Below are positions 1-9,684 of a DNA stretch of 64,000 bases, piece by piece. The notes under the pieces are model-generated. The model was not told where the DNA came from. It searched no databases and saw only the letters and a program-made list of their open reading frames with translations. Position numbers and translations under genes: made by a program. Numbering within the stretch: position 1 is the stretch's first letter; each line of letters opens with the position of its first letter. Source of the DNA: Oxalobacteraceae bacterium (lineage in GTDB: Bacteria > Pseudomonadota > Gammaproteobacteria > Burkholderiales > Burkholderiaceae_D); NCBI GenBank assembly GCA_947374865.1, contig CANCDR010000001.1:434001-498000 (forward strand), given 5' to 3'.

Positions 1-198
1 CGAGAGCAAAAAGCGGTCACGGTTAAGCCATTTCGGATTGGCCGGATTGTGCGCATAGTGCTTGGACCACAGCGCGACGGCGATTTCCGCCATCCCCATC
101 GGCATGCCGGGGTGGCCCGAATTGGCCTTTTGGACGGCATCCATTGCCAGTGCGCGGATCGCATTGGCCATTTTGTTACTGATAGCGGTGGAAGTCAT
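1..198 (-). CDS. tkt: Transketolase, N-terminal fragment (cut by window edge)
   Basis: The first 66 residues of a thiamine-diphosphate transketolase read from an ATG at 198 toward the window start. The reading shows the typical opening helix ([17 protein letters not shown]), then [11 protein letters not shown], whose His contacts the cofactor in this family, then [14 protein letters not shown]. Transketolase moves two-carbon units between sugar phosphates in the non-oxidative pentose phosphate pathway and, in autotrophs, the Calvin cycle. The remainder lies outside the window. It is divergent from rsmE, and the 155 bases between must hold both promoters. The family call is firm, but which paralogue it is cannot be told. 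Confidence 0.93.
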   Translation of the reverse strand, partial: MTSTAISNKMANAIRALAMDAVQKANSGHPGMPMGMAEIAVALWSKHYAHNPANPKWLNRDRFLLS

Positions 199-353
199 GA
201 TGGGCTGTATGAGAAAAGTAAGTGATCGTGTTCAGGCGTGCAGCGGCAGCGGAGTCCGTTTATCTTGCTGCAAAGCGCCATATTTTACCAGAGTGGGACC
301 CCGCCAGCCGTTTCCGGGATTAGAATCGACGCATCGCCACTGACTGCTACCCC

Positions 354-1079
354 ATGCCCCGTTTTTATTGTCCCCTTCCCTTGAATCTCGCCAGCCTGAT
401 CACGCTGCCGCCTGAACTGGCTCACCATGTGCAGGTACTGCGGCTAGCTGTGGGCGATCAGATCACGCTCTTTAATGGGCAAGGCGGCGAAGTCACGGCC
501 AGCTTGACGCAGATCGAAAAAAAACATGCCAGCGCAGAAATCCTAACTTTTTTGCCACGCGAAGCTGAACTCCCCTATGCGATTACGCTTGCGCAGGCCC
601 TGCCCGAAGCATCCAAGATGGACTGGATCATCGAAAAGGCGGTCGAGCTCGGCGTAACTGCCATCCAGCCTTTGGCGGCACAGCGCTGCGTGGTGCGCCT
701 GTCGGCCGAAAGAGCCGTTAAACGCCATGCGCATTGGCAGGGCGTGATCGTCGCAGCGTCGGAGCAATGCGGACGTAATCGCTTGGCGGCCCTGGCTGAG
801 GTGGCCGATTTCCAGCAATGGATCAAGCAGCCAGGCGGGCCGCAGCGGGTTCTGCTTTCGCCACGCGCAACCGAATCGCTCTCCCAATGGGCGCAGCATC
901 AGCCGCCGCAGCCCCTGAGCTTACTGATCGGACCCGAAGGCGGTCTGAGCGATCAGGAAGAAGCCAGCGCGCTGGCCCATGGCGCACTGGCCTTGTCCAT
1001 GGGTAGCCGCATTTTACGTACTGAAACAGCAGGTCTGGCGGCGCTTGCAACACTCAATGCTATATGGGAATTACGCTGA
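354..1079 (+). CDS. rsmE: 16S rRNA m3U1498 methyltransferase RsmE
   Basis: A 241-residue protein, the usual RsmE length. An N-terminal PUA-like barrel of about 70 residues (PRFYCPLPLN, HHVQVLRL) precedes a SPOUT methyltransferase domain. The SPOUT knot signatures are visible near residues 190-230: LLIGPEGGLSDQE and LRTETAGLAAL, which form the SAM-binding trefoil loop. The enzyme methylates N3 of U1498 in the decoding region of the 30S subunit. It stands alone between divergent tkt and the toxin-antitoxin pair, and the next gene begins 58 bases after its stop. Confidence 0.96.
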   Translation: MPRFYCPLPLNLASLITLPPELAHHVQVLRLAVGDQITLFNGQGGEVTASLTQIEKKHASAEILTFLPREAELPYAITLAQALPEASKMDWIIEKAVELGVTAIQPLAAQRCVVRLSAERAVKRHAHWQGVIVAASEQCGRNRLAALAEVADFQQWIKQPGGPQRVLLSPRATESLSQWAQHQPPQPLSLLIGPEGGLSDQEEASALAHGALALSMGSRILRTETAGLAALATLNAIWELR

Positions 1080-1087
1080 CAAAATTT

Positions 1088-1132
1088 TTGCATTGTTCAA
1101 CCAAATGGTGTAGCTTAAATCTCCAATTGGAG
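1088..1132 (+). promoter_or_regulatory. Putative antitoxin promoter with 12-bp palindromic operator
   Basis: TTGCAT at 1088-1093 and TAGCTT at 1111-1116 are separated by 17 bases, a plausible sigma-70 promoter. Just downstream, CTCCAATTGGAG at 1121-1132 is a perfect 12-bp palindrome that also contains the ribosome-binding GGAG of the antitoxin gene. Antitoxins of this family usually bind their own promoter, so an operator here is expected; the assignment is inferred from position and symmetry. Confidence 0.5.
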
Positions 1133-1137
1133 GAAAT

Positions 1138-1653
1138 ATGAAACAGCCCAAAAAACCTTCTGCCGTTGCGCACGCTGTCGAACAAACTCCCGTGCACTAT
1201 GCAAGCGCCCCCGTCGCACGTCGGGTCAGTTCACCGATCACCGATGCGCTCTTTGCCCGCTTGGTCAAACACGCGCCGGGAAGCGGCAACGAAGCCATCC
1301 TGGCCATCCGTAGCGGCTACCCCGCCTCAATCCTCAAGTCCGCCGGGTATTACTTTGGCATTCCTGATGCGCGCATCCAGCGCATCACCGCCGTACCGGC
1401 CACCACCGCCCAGCGGCTGGAAAAAAACGCCGCCAATATTGATCCTGCAGCCAGTGAACGTATTCACCGCATGGGCATCGTGACGCGGATAGCGATCGAA
1501 GTCTTCGATAACAAACAGACTGCACTAAGCTGGATGTGTCGCAGCAATCCGGCACTGGCCGACTCCGCGCCGCTCGACCTGCTCGACACCGAACCAGGCG
1601 CGATCGCGGTACGACAGATTTTGAACGCGATTGCTACAGGCGGCGTCGTTTGA
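1138..1653 (+). CDS. Xre/MbcA/ParS-type antitoxin (DUF2384)
   Basis: A 171-residue protein whose last 60 residues match the MbcA/ParS/Xre toxin-binding domain: an ARG-rich helix (RIHRMGIVTRIAIEVF), a Trp (ALSWM) and the diagnostic PLDLLDTEPGAIAVRQIL near the C-terminus. The N-terminal half corresponds to the Xre-like helical DNA-binding part. It starts at ATG 1138 with GGAGG eight bases upstream. Its role is to neutralise the RES toxin encoded immediately downstream and probably to repress the operon. Its stop at 1651-1653 precedes the toxin ATG by 19 bases, a typical co-transcribed arrangement. The N-terminal 35 residues are poorly conserved in appearance and may be disordered. Confidence 0.87.
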   Translation: MKQPKKPSAVAHAVEQTPVHYASAPVARRVSSPITDALFARLVKHAPGSGNEAILAIRSGYPASILKSAGYYFGIPDARIQRITAVPATTAQRLEKNAANIDPAASERIHRMGIVTRIAIEVFDNKQTALSWMCRSNPALADSAPLDLLDTEPGAIAVRQILNAIATGGVV

Positions 1654-1672
1654 AGCGCTGCAGGACTATGTA

Positions 1673-2155
1673 ATGCGGCTCTGGCGCATCACCAGCCATC
1701 AATGGGCCTTGGACCGGCAATGCGAAGGCGCGCGTCAGTTCGGCGGTCGCTGGAACCCGCCCGGTACTGCCGCGCTGTATGCCGCCACCACGGTGGAGCT
1801 CTGCGCACTGGAAAAATTTGTCCATGTGGGCGCAATTGGGGGAGCCGTTCAGGGCATATTTCAAGGTCCGCGTCTGGTGCTGGTGGCAATCGATCTGCCT
1901 GACGATCCCGAGTTGATTCACTCCGCAGAAACAGCAAAGCTGCCATCGAACTGGGCTGCCTTGCCGGCCCCCGCCAACACGCAGAACTTTGGCCAACAAT
2001 GGCTAGATGCGTCAAGCGGTTTGGCGCTCTTACTTCCTTCCGCCGTTGTACCAGAGTCGCATATCGCCCTCATTAATCCACGACACTTCGCCTTCCAACA
2101 TATCACCATGCACATCGTCCGCCCGTTTATGTTTGATCGACGTATGTTTGGCTGA
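1673..2155 (+). CDS. RES-domain toxin (NAD+-targeting family)
   Basis: A 160-residue RES protein. Family landmarks are all present: LWRIT at the N-terminus, FGGRWN with the conserved Arg26, LYAATT with Tyr36, ALEKFVH with Glu47, and the C-terminal SSGLALLLPSAVVPES followed by LINPRH. In characterised relatives this fold degrades or transfers ADP-ribose from NAD+, stopping growth. The family usually has Asn where HIAL begins (E.N.LINP), so one C-terminal position differs. I chose ATG 1673, preceded by AGGA at 1662-1665. A TTG at 1631 inside the antitoxin frame is possible but has no clear ribosome site. It forms a two-gene operon with the upstream antitoxin. Confidence 0.87.
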   Translation: MRLWRITSHQWALDRQCEGARQFGGRWNPPGTAALYAATTVELCALEKFVHVGAIGGAVQGIFQGPRLVLVAIDLPDDPELIHSAETAKLPSNWAALPAPANTQNFGQQWLDASSGLALLLPSAVVPESHIALINPRHFAFQHITMHIVRPFMFDRRMFG

Positions 2156-2271
2156 ACGACACAATCCTTACTTTGTTTTTTTGCGACACACTCCAATTCG
2201 CAGGGCTCCCTTGTAAAAAAGGCGCGCATAATACTTATCAATTTATCTATTGATATTATTTTTCTTGTGTC

Positions 2272-3255
2272 ATGCCCATATACAAGCCATGTTTGGTCCT
2301 ATTGCTGCTGTGCCAGAGCTTACTTGCCCAAGCCAAGCCGACCCATTTTTCTGAAGCGATCAGCGTATTTCGCAAGGCCGGCGTGCAGAAAATTTTTTTC
2401 GGGGAAAAGCATAAAGATCCAGCGAACTTTCCCATCATAGCGAACCTGATCATGGGCGCGGCAGCCGAGACAAAAAATATCACGCAGGTATGGCTGGAAT
2501 CCTATTACGGCACTGACGACAGAACACGCCAGAGTTATGCCATGTTCTGGCCCGATTTCAATCAAGCCAAGCCCGCGCTTCGCACAGAACTCATGTCCTC
2601 AAGTGGAGTATGGAACAGGCTATATGACGCTCAGCCGCAGGCTTACGAGTCAATGAAAGCTGCGTTCAACCGGCAGACGCCAGAATTTCGTCAAATCATG
2701 ATTAACGCGCCTATCAAAATCGTTGACGCCGAATTTGCCGGTGCGCCGCCTTCCCGCGCACTCGGCCGTTTTTTAGCAGCGCGTGAATTCGGTATCATGA
2801 AGACAGGCTTAGGCCATGCACAGGCGTCATGGATTGACACAAACCTGCATAGTTTTCTCGGCATCGAGTCAAATATTCAGAAACTTTATTGGCATCCACC
2901 CATGCCGCTCGACGAACAGCGCGACATGATGGATGGGTTTTCCCGCGCACTGGCAAATGGTCCGGCCCTGCTGGTAGTCCGATCATCGGATTGGCTGCAA
3001 AATATGAATGCGAACATCAAACTGACCGGTCAGGCCATCCTGCCATGGACAATACAGCGATTGTTTCTGCCCCAAGGTATGGGACTACTGGCCTTCGACT
3101 TCAAGGAATTCGAAGCCACGATGATTGGACCGTGCAGCTTATTACCAATTATGAAAAACATTCAAAAAAAGGCACCAAAAGGGACGGTACGTCTGGAATT
3201 CAATGCCAGCTACCTATGCCCCAATAGCGCCCCACCCGCTCGCGACGAACTCTAA
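2272..3255 (+). CDS. Secreted protein with ChaN/EreA-like motifs, function unknown
   Basis: A 327-residue protein with a clear signal peptide (hydrophobic residues 6-18, likely cut after AQA at 19-21). I do not recognise it as a named family. It does carry FFGEKHKDPANFPIIANLI at 42-60, a GExH motif followed by a helix, then VWLES with Glu76, and GLGHAQA with His182. The spacing resembles the ChaN/EreA/TIKI superfamily, whose members use such GExH and GxGH histidines for metal or heme binding or hydrolysis. The middle and C-terminal parts show no recognised motif. The upstream 115 bases are AT-rich. It stands alone. The superfamily link is my inference from short motifs. Confidence 0.55.
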   Translation: MPIYKPCLVLLLLCQSLLAQAKPTHFSEAISVFRKAGVQKIFFGEKHKDPANFPIIANLIMGAAAETKNITQVWLESYYGTDDRTRQSYAMFWPDFNQAKPALRTELMSSSGVWNRLYDAQPQAYESMKAAFNRQTPEFRQIMINAPIKIVDAEFAGAPPSRALGRFLAAREFGIMKTGLGHAQASWIDTNLHSFLGIESNIQKLYWHPPMPLDEQRDMMDGFSRALANGPALLVVRSSDWLQNMNANIKLTGQAILPWTIQRLFLPQGMGLLAFDFKEFEATMIGPCSLLPIMKNIQKKAPKGTVRLEFNASYLCPNSAPPARDEL

Positions 3256-3357
3256 GCTGGGCGTAGCTCCAGCTGACTGGTTCATCCTTGTCGTCGAGTT
3301 AGCCCCAAAAGCATTTATAATCGCGGGTTAAGTAACAATTACCCCTCCTATGACGCC

Positions 3358-4317
3358 ATGAAGGTATTTCGCGGACTTCCCAACGCCGAATCGCGTGCGC
3401 CCTGCGCACTGACGATCGGCAATTTCGATGGCGTGCACCTCGGCCATCAAGCCCTGCTGGCGCGTGTGCGTCAGGCGGCGCAGGAGCGCGGGCTGGATGC
3501 GGCTGTCATGACGTTCGAACCGCACCCGCGGGAATACTTTGCCGCCTTGTCCGGCGACGCTTCCCATGTCCCAACCCGGATCGCCAATTTGCGCGATAAA
3601 TTGCAGTCACTGGCCGATGCCGGTATTGCGCGCGTGATCGTCGAACATTTTAACGCCCACTTCGCCGCCCTCTCCCCGCGCGACTTCATCGAACAGTTTC
3701 TGGTCAAGGGGCTGCATGTCAAATGGCTCATGGTGGGCGAAGATTTTCGTTTTGGCGCCCGGCGCGAAGGTAATCTGGCTATGCTCATTGAAGCGGGCCG
3801 CGAATTCGGTTTTACGGTCGAATCGCTGCCAGCGGTGCTCAATGTGGGCCAGCGCATCTCGTCTTCGGCCGTTCGGGCAGCCCTGGCTGAAGGTGATTTT
3901 GTCCATGCCGAGCAATTACTCGGCCATCCCTACACCATGTCTGGCCATGTCGTGCATGGTCAAAAGCTCGGCCGCACGATCGGCTATCCGACCTTAAACC
4001 TGCGCGTGCCGCATCAGCGCTCAGCGCTGACCGGCATTTTTGTGGTGCAGGTACACGGCCTGGCCGATCGGCCATTGCCAGGCGTGGCCAGCATCGGCGT
4101 ACGGCCCACGGTCGACGACAGCGGGCGCATCCTGCTTGAAACCTATTTGTTCGACTATGCCCAGCAATGCTATGGCAAACTGATTAAAGTGGAATTTTTA
4201 AAGAAGCTGCGCGATGAAGAAAAATTCATCGATCTGCCCACCCTCACCGCCGCCATTGACCGCGATGCCGGTCAGGCGCGCGACTGGTTTGCCCAGGTTG
4301 AACGTGATCTGACCTGA
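3358..4317 (+). CDS. ribF: Bifunctional riboflavin kinase / FAD synthetase RibF
   Basis: The 319-residue length fits RibF. The N-terminal FAD synthetase (nucleotidyltransferase) domain shows GNFDGVHLGH at 21-30, and ISSSAVRAAL lies further on. The C-terminal riboflavin kinase domain starts near GRTIGYPTLNL, the ATP- and flavin-binding PTxN motif. It makes FMN and FAD from riboflavin in the cytoplasm. An upstream ATG at 3350 runs into a stop after two codons, so ATG 3358 is the start. It heads the conserved ribF-ileS-lspA-coaBC-dut block, with 53 bases before ileS. No FMN riboswitch was recognised in the 100-base leader. Confidence 0.97.
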   Translation: MKVFRGLPNAESRAPCALTIGNFDGVHLGHQALLARVRQAAQERGLDAAVMTFEPHPREYFAALSGDASHVPTRIANLRDKLQSLADAGIARVIVEHFNAHFAALSPRDFIEQFLVKGLHVKWLMVGEDFRFGARREGNLAMLIEAGREFGFTVESLPAVLNVGQRISSSAVRAALAEGDFVHAEQLLGHPYTMSGHVVHGQKLGRTIGYPTLNLRVPHQRSALTGIFVVQVHGLADRPLPGVASIGVRPTVDDSGRILLETYLFDYAQQCYGKLIKVEFLKKLRDEEKFIDLPTLTAAIDRDAGQARDWFAQVERDLT

Positions 4318-4370
4318 ACGAATACATGCTGCATCCAATTTGGTCCACCGTTTTTTAGATTGAAGCCACC

Positions 4371-7220
4371 ATGTCTGACAACAAAAATAAGTATCCCGTC
4401 AATCTGACCGAAACGCCTTTTCCCATGCGCGGCGATCTGGCCAAGCGCGAGCCCAAATGGCTCAAGGAATGGCAGGACAAAAAACTCTATCAGCGCATCC
4501 GCAAGGCCTCTGCAGGCCGGCCAAAATTTATTCTGCATGATGGCCCGCCGTATGCCAATGCCGACATTCACATCGGCCACGCGGTCAATAAAATCCTCAA
4601 AGACATGATCATCAAGACCCGTCAGCTCGATGGCTTCGATGCGCCCTACGTACCGGGCTGGGATTGCCACGGCATGCCGATCGAAATCCAGATTGAAAAG
4701 TTATACGGCAAAGGTCTGCCCACCAATGAAGTCCTGACCAAGGCGCGCGCTTATGCAGCCGAACAGATCGAGCGGCAGAAAAAAGATTTCGTTCGTCTCG
4801 GTGTGCTGGGCGAATGGGACAATCCCTACCAGACCATGGCCTTCGGCAATGAAGCCGATGAAATCCGCGCCCTCGGCACGATTCTGGAAAAAGGCTACGT
4901 CTATCGCGGCTTAAAACCGGTGAACTGGTGTTTCGACTGCGGCTCGGCATTGGCGGAAGCGGAAGTCGAATATCAAGACAAACGCGACCCGGCGATCGAC
5001 GTCGGCTTTCCTTTTGTTGAGCCGGAAAAAATCGCCCGCGCCTTTGGTCTGGAACGCCTGCCCACCGACTTTGGCTATGCCGTCATCTGGACCACCACAC
5101 CGTGGACGATTCCGGCTAATCAAGCACTCAATATGCATCCGGAATACATCTACGCGCTGGTGCAAACCGAACGCAATGGTGTGCCGATGCTGCTGATTCT
5201 GGCCCACGAACTGGTCGAATCCTCCATGCTGCGCTTTGGCCTGCAGGGCACGGTGATCGCTACCGCCCCGGGTGCGGCGCTGTCGCTGCTGAATTTTAAA
5301 CATCCGCTGGCAGCCATGGATCCGGGCTATGACCGCATGTCGCCGGTCTATCTGGGCGAATACGTCGAACTGGGCACCGGTACCGGCATCGTACACTCCT
5401 CGCCAGCCTATGGCGTGGATGACTTTATTTCCTGCAAAGTACATGGCATGAAGGATGACGATATGCTCAATCCGGTCATGGGCGATGGTACCTATGCATC
5501 GTGGCTGCCGTTCTTTAGCGGCATGACGATCTGGGAAGCCTCCAAGCCGATCTGCGCCAAGCTCGAAGAAGCCGGCGCCCTGTTCAAGCTGGTCATGTTT
5601 GACCACAGCTACATGCATTGCTGGCGGCATAAAACACCGATTATTTATCGCGCGACGTCGCAATGGTTTGCCGGTATGGATATCAAGCCTAAAGACGGCG
5701 GCGCGAGCCTGCGGGAAACCGCGCTAGCCGGGATTGAGGCCACGACTTTCTTCCCTGACTGGGGCAAGGCCCGCCTGCATGGCATGATCGCCAATCGCCC
5801 CGACTGGACCTTGTCCCGTCAGCGTCAATGGGGTGTGCCGATGGCCTTCTTCCTGCACAAGGAAACCGGTCAACTACATCCACGCACGCCTGAGCTACTC
5901 GAGGCCATCGCCAAACTGGTCGAAAAAAGTGGCATAGAAGCTTGGCATACGCTCGACATTGCAACGCTGCTCGGCGCGGAAGCCGACATGTATGTCAAAA
6001 ATCGCGACACGCTGGACGTCTGGTTTGATTCCGGCACCACGCACCAAACGGTGCTGCGCGGTTCACACAAAACCCAATCGGCTTTTCCGGCTGATCTGTA
6101 TTTAGAAGGCTCGGACCAACATCGCGGCTGGTTCCATTCGTCGTTACTGACCTCGGCTATGATCAACGGCCAAGCGCCCTACAAGGCCTTGCTCACGCAT
6201 GGCTTTGTGGTCGATGGCGAGGGCAAAAAAATGTCTAAGTCGGTCGGCAACGTGATCGCGCCGCAAAAAATCTTCGATACCTTAGGCGCTGACATGCTGC
6301 GTCTGTGGGTCGCCTCCACCGACTATTCGGGCGAGCTGTCGATCTCGGATGAAATCTTAAAGCGCGTCACCGAATCGTATCGGCGGATTCGCAATACGCT
6401 GCGCTTCCTGCTGGCCAATACCTCCGACTTTAATCCGCTGCAAGATGCGATACCGGTCGCGCAGATGCTGGAAATCGACCGCTATGCGCTGGCCCGTACG
6501 GCCGAGCTACAGGCAGAAATTCTGGCCCATTTTCAGAGCTACGAAATGCATCCGGTGGTCTCCAAACTGCAGATGTACTGTTCAGAAGACCTGGGCGGCT
6601 TTTATCTTGACATCATCAAGGATCGTCTTTATACCACCGCCCCCGGTTCGGCCGCACGCCGTTCGGCGCAAACGGCGATCTGGCACATCACGCAATCCTT
6701 GCTGCGTCTGATGGCGCCGATTTTGTCCTTCACCGTCGAAGAAGCCTGGGCCATTTTTGCCAGCGCCGAAGCCTATGCCGCCAGCGATGAAACCATCTTC
6801 ACGCAAACTTACCATGTGCTGCCAGCGGTCGCCGATGGCAGCGCCCTGCTGGGCAAATATGCGCTCTTGCGTGCAGTGCGCAGCGACGTCACCAAGCAGC
6901 TCGAAGAAGTCCGCACCGCCGGTGGCATCGGTTCGTCTTTGCAGGCCGAACTGACAGTCAAGGCCAGCGGAGAAAAATTTGCAGTCTTGCACAGTCTGGG
7001 CGATGATCTGAAATTCGTGCTGATTACCTCCCAAGCCAGCGTCGAAGAAGTCGCCACCAGCGATCAGGAAAGCGTCACCGTCACGCCTTCTTGCGCGCCG
7101 AAATGCGAGCGCTGCTGGCATTACCGGGCGGATGTTGGGAGCCATGCTGAACATGCCGGCCTATGCAGTCGCTGTCACGGTAATTTATTTGGTGCGGGCG
7201 AAACACGTCGCTTCGCATAG
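4371..7220 (+). CDS. ileS: Isoleucyl-tRNA synthetase
   Basis: A 949-residue class I synthetase. HIGH lies at 67-70, preceded by [10 protein letters not shown], and KMSKS at 620-624. The editing (CP1) domain lies between them, with [12 protein letters not shown] visible near residue 240. The C-terminus carries a zinc-binding cluster (CAPKCERCW then CSRC), as in bacterial-type IleRS. It charges tRNA-Ile and hydrolyses Val-tRNA-Ile. lspA starts 23 bases downstream, so the pair is probably co-transcribed, as in many proteobacteria. No irregularity was seen. Confidence 0.98.
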   Translation: MSDNKNKYPVNLTETPFPMRGDLAKREPKWLKEWQDKKLYQRIRKASAGRPKFILHDGPPYANADIHIGHAVNKILKDMIIKTRQLDGFDAPYVPGWDCHGMPIEIQIEKLYGKGLPTNEVLTKARAYAAEQIERQKKDFVRLGVLGEWDNPYQTMAFGNEADEIRALGTILEKGYVYRGLKPVNWCFDCGSALAEAEVEYQDKRDPAIDVGFPFVEPEKIARAFGLERLPTDFGYAVIWTTTPWTIPANQALNMHPEYIYALVQTERNGVPMLLILAHELVESSMLRFGLQGTVIATAPGAALSLLNFKHPLAAMDPGYDRMSPVYLGEYVELGTGTGIVHSSPAYGVDDFISCKVHGMKDDDMLNPVMGDGTYASWLPFFSGMTIWEASKPICAKLEEAGALFKLVMFDHSYMHCWRHKTPIIYRATSQWFAGMDIKPKDGGASLRETALAGIEATTFFPDWGKARLHGMIANRPDWTLSRQRQWGVPMAFFLHKETGQLHPRTPELLEAIAKLVEKSGIEAWHTLDIATLLGAEADMYVKNRDTLDVWFDSGTTHQTVLRGSHKTQSAFPADLYLEGSDQHRGWFHSSLLTSAMINGQAPYKALLTHGFVVDGEGKKMSKSVGNVIAPQKIFDTLGADMLRLWVASTDYSGELSISDEILKRVTESYRRIRNTLRFLLANTSDFNPLQDAIPVAQMLEIDRYALARTAELQAEILAHFQSYEMHPVVSKLQMYCSEDLGGFYLDIIKDRLYTTAPGSAARRSAQTAIWHITQSLLRLMAPILSFTVEEAWAIFASAEAYAASDETIFTQTYHVLPAVADGSALLGKYALLRAVRSDVTKQLEEVRTAGGIGSSLQAELTVKASGEKFAVLHSLGDDLKFVLITSQASVEEVATSDQESVTVTPSCAPKCERCWHYRADVGSHAEHAGLCSRCHGNLFGAGETRRFA

Positions 7221-7243
7221 CACGCTCTATTGACTAGGACACC

Positions 7244-7744
7244 ATGGCCACGAAAAGCAGAATCTACTCCACCCCCAAGTCGAGCATCATGCCGTGGCTG
7301 GGGATTGCGACCATCGTGCTGCTGGCCGATCAGTTAAGCAAACTGACTATCCTGCGCATGATCGGCTACGCCGAAACAAAGGTCATCACGTCCTACTTTA
7401 ATCTAGTACTGGTATTTAACAAGGGCGCCGCCTTCAGTTTTCTGGCCGCCGAATCTGGCTGGCAGCGGTATTTTTTTACCACCGTCGGCAGCCTGGCTGC
7501 CCTGTTCATTATCTGGAATTTGCAGCGCCATTCTGCCCAGCGTTTATTTTGCTGGGCGCTCGCGCTGATCCTTGGTGGCGCGGTGGGTAATGTGATTGAT
7601 CGTGTGTTGTATGGCCACGTGGTCGATTTTCTTGACCTGCACGTCGCCGGCTGGCACTGGCCGGCCTTCAACCTGGCTGACAGCGCCATTTGCGTGGGCG
7701 CAGTCTTGTTTGTGATCGACGAACTACGACGCGTGAATCGTTAG
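7244..7744 (+). CDS. lspA: Prolipoprotein signal peptidase (signal peptidase II)
   Basis: A 166-residue inner-membrane aspartic protease with four hydrophobic segments. Conserved family blocks are present: LLADQLSK near 27-33, FNKGAAFSF at 58-66, GAVGNVIDR with catalytic Asp119, and FNLADSAI with catalytic Asp146. It removes the signal peptide from lipid-modified prolipoproteins ahead of the acylated Cys. Its stop TAG overlaps the ribosome site of coaBC (TAGGAG), which indicates translational linkage in the operon. Confidence 0.97.
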   Translation: MATKSRIYSTPKSSIMPWLGIATIVLLADQLSKLTILRMIGYAETKVITSYFNLVLVFNKGAAFSFLAAESGWQRYFFTTVGSLAALFIIWNLQRHSAQRLFCWALALILGGAVGNVIDRVLYGHVVDFLDLHVAGWHWPAFNLADSAICVGAVLFVIDELRRVNR

Positions 7745-7751
7745 GAGCCAC

Positions 7752-8942
7752 ATGGACCTCGCTGGCAAAAAAATTGTTCTTGGCCTCACCGGTGGCATTG
7801 CCTGTTATAAGGCGGCTGAACTCACGCGCGCCCTGATCAAAGCCGGCGCCTCGGTGCAAGTCGTCATGACCGATGCCGCGACCCATTTCATTACGCCAGT
7901 CACCATGCAGGCCTTGTCCGGACAGACAGTTTATACCGACCAATGGGACCCCCGTGTTGCCAATAATATGGCGCACATTGATCTCACCCGCGGCGCGGAT
8001 GCGATCGTGATCGCGCCCTGTTCGGCAGACTTCATCGCCAAGCTTGCGCAGGGCCGCTGCGACGATTTGCTGTCCACCTTGTGCGTAGCGCGACCAATGC
8101 AGGTACCGCTGTTAGTGGCGCCCGCCATGAACGTCGAGATGTGGCAAAACCCCGCCACGCAGCGTAACGTCCAACAGATTGCCGCCGACGGCATCACGAT
8201 CATGGGCCCCGGCGTGGGTGAGCAAGCCTGTGGTGAAACCGGTCTGGGCCGGATGCTCGAACCGGCGCAATTATTGGAACTAATCTGCGCCGCATTTCAA
8301 GCCAAATCACTGGCCGGAAAAAAGGTATTGATCACCGCCGGTCCGACCTTCGAGGCGATCGATCCGGTGCGTGGGATTACCAATCTTTCTTCCGGCAAGA
8401 TGGGCTATGCGATTGCCCGCGCAGCCTATGCCGCTGGCGCGCAAGTTACGCTGGTATCGGGTCCGACTGCCTTGGTGGCTCCGTATGGCGTGCAGCGTAT
8501 CGACGTCACCACGGCGCGGCAGATGCACGACAGCGTCCTTGCGCAGGTCGGTGGACAAGAAGTTTTTATCGCCGTAGCTGCAGTGGCCGACTGGCATGTG
8601 AGCAATGCCGCCGAACAGAAGATCAAGAAGGATGGCGCATCAGGTTTGCCGACTCTGCAGTTCGCACCGAATCCCGATATTCTGGCGGCTGTTGCAGCGC
8701 TGCCTGATCGCCCTTACTGTGTCGGCTTTGCCGCCGAATCAGAACAACTCTTGCAGCATGCTGAGGCCAAGCGGGTGAAAAAAAATATCCCGCTCTTGGT
8801 CGGCAATATTGGCCATGAAACCTTCGGCAAAGATGACAACGAACTGGTGCTCTTCGACGCCCAGGGTCATACCCATTTAGCGCGCGCCGATAAAAATTCT
8901 CTGGCACAGCAGCTCATTGCCGCCATCGCTGCGCGGCTTTAA
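7752..8942 (+). CDS. coaBC: Bifunctional CoaBC (phosphopantothenoylcysteine decarboxylase / synthetase)
   Basis: A 396-residue protein. The N-terminal CoaC flavoprotein half opens with KIVLGLTGGIACYKAAEL and contains APAMNVEMW, the conserved PxMNxxMW substrate motif. The C-terminal CoaB half starts near 185 with VLITAGPTFEAIDPVRGITN and SSGKMGYA, the nucleotide-binding and dimer signatures. Together they convert 4'-phosphopantothenate and Cys to 4'-phosphopantetheine for coenzyme A. The ATG at 7752 follows AGGAG closely. dut lies 64 bases downstream. Confidence 0.97.
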   Translation: MDLAGKKIVLGLTGGIACYKAAELTRALIKAGASVQVVMTDAATHFITPVTMQALSGQTVYTDQWDPRVANNMAHIDLTRGADAIVIAPCSADFIAKLAQGRCDDLLSTLCVARPMQVPLLVAPAMNVEMWQNPATQRNVQQIAADGITIMGPGVGEQACGETGLGRMLEPAQLLELICAAFQAKSLAGKKVLITAGPTFEAIDPVRGITNLSSGKMGYAIARAAYAAGAQVTLVSGPTALVAPYGVQRIDVTTARQMHDSVLAQVGGQEVFIAVAAVADWHVSNAAEQKIKKDGASGLPTLQFAPNPDILAAVAALPDRPYCVGFAAESEQLLQHAEAKRVKKNIPLLVGNIGHETFGKDDNELVLFDAQGHTHLARADKNSLAQQLIAAIAARL

Positions 8943-9006
8943 TTGACCTTCATTCACCAGTAAGCGTACTGCTCTCAATCACCCAGTCTGTTTTTGCCGA
9001 GGCCCC

Positions 9007-9456
9007 ATGCACACTATCGACCTGAAAATTCTTGATCCGCGCATGCAAGACCAGCTGCCGGCCTATGCCACGCCCGGCAGTGCCGGCCTGGACCTGCGCG
9101 CCTGTATCGAAGCGCCGATGGTGATTGAACCCGGCCAGACAGTGCTGATCCCGACCGGTATCGCCATCCATGTCGCCGACACCGGCTACGCCGCCATGAT
9201 CCTGCCACGCAGCGGCATGGGCCATAAACATGGCATCGTGCTGGGTAATCTGGTCGGTCTGATCGATTCTGATTATCAGGGTCAGCTCATGGTCTCGACC
9301 TGGAATCGCGGCCAGCAAGCCTTTACCCTCAATCCCATGGAGCGCTTGGCGCAGTTAGTTATTGTGCCGGTGCTGCAGGTGGCCTTTAATGTGGTGGAAG
9401 AATTCGGCAGCAGCGAGCGCGGTGTTGGCGGTTTTGGCAGCACCGGCAAACAATAA
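9007..9456 (+). CDS. dut: dUTP diphosphatase
   Basis: A 149-residue trimeric dUTPase with all five family motifs: [32 protein letters not shown] and the C-terminal [10 protein letters not shown] arm that closes over the active site. It hydrolyses dUTP to dUMP, which keeps uracil out of DNA and supplies thymidylate synthesis. coaBC-dut adjacency is a common proteobacterial arrangement. It is the last gene of the block; the next 228 bases lead to a separately expressed oxidoreductase operon. Confidence 0.97.
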   Translation: MHTIDLKILDPRMQDQLPAYATPGSAGLDLRACIEAPMVIEPGQTVLIPTGIAIHVADTGYAAMILPRSGMGHKHGIVLGNLVGLIDSDYQGQLMVSTWNRGQQAFTLNPMERLAQLVIVPVLQVAFNVVEEFGSSERGVGGFGSTGKQ

Positions 9457-9684
9457 CAAAACCGACGCCAACGCCGTCGTCCACCGACAATTTAATTTGC
9501 TTTCACAGGTCTTTTTTTGGACGGCTTATTAAAAAATAATATCGAAATGTTATTACTAGTTTGATCGCTTCCTAGGTCGCTCTGAAAACTGCCGCTGATT
9601 TACATTTTCGTGCCACAAAAGCACGCAAATCCTGCTAGAGTACTCGCCAGGCAATTTCCTTTAGCGATCAATCAGGGGACGACA

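Noticed and set aside
543..899. Long antisense reading frames across rsmE and many other genes
   Set aside because: They lie wholly within well-supported genes in other frames, have no recognisable protein signature and lack ribosome sites.
1631..1672. Frameshift or fusion between antitoxin and RES toxin
   Set aside because: The toxin frame is open back to a TTG in the antitoxin, but an ATG with a ribosome site lies 19 bases after the antitoxin stop. Two separate genes are the simpler reading.
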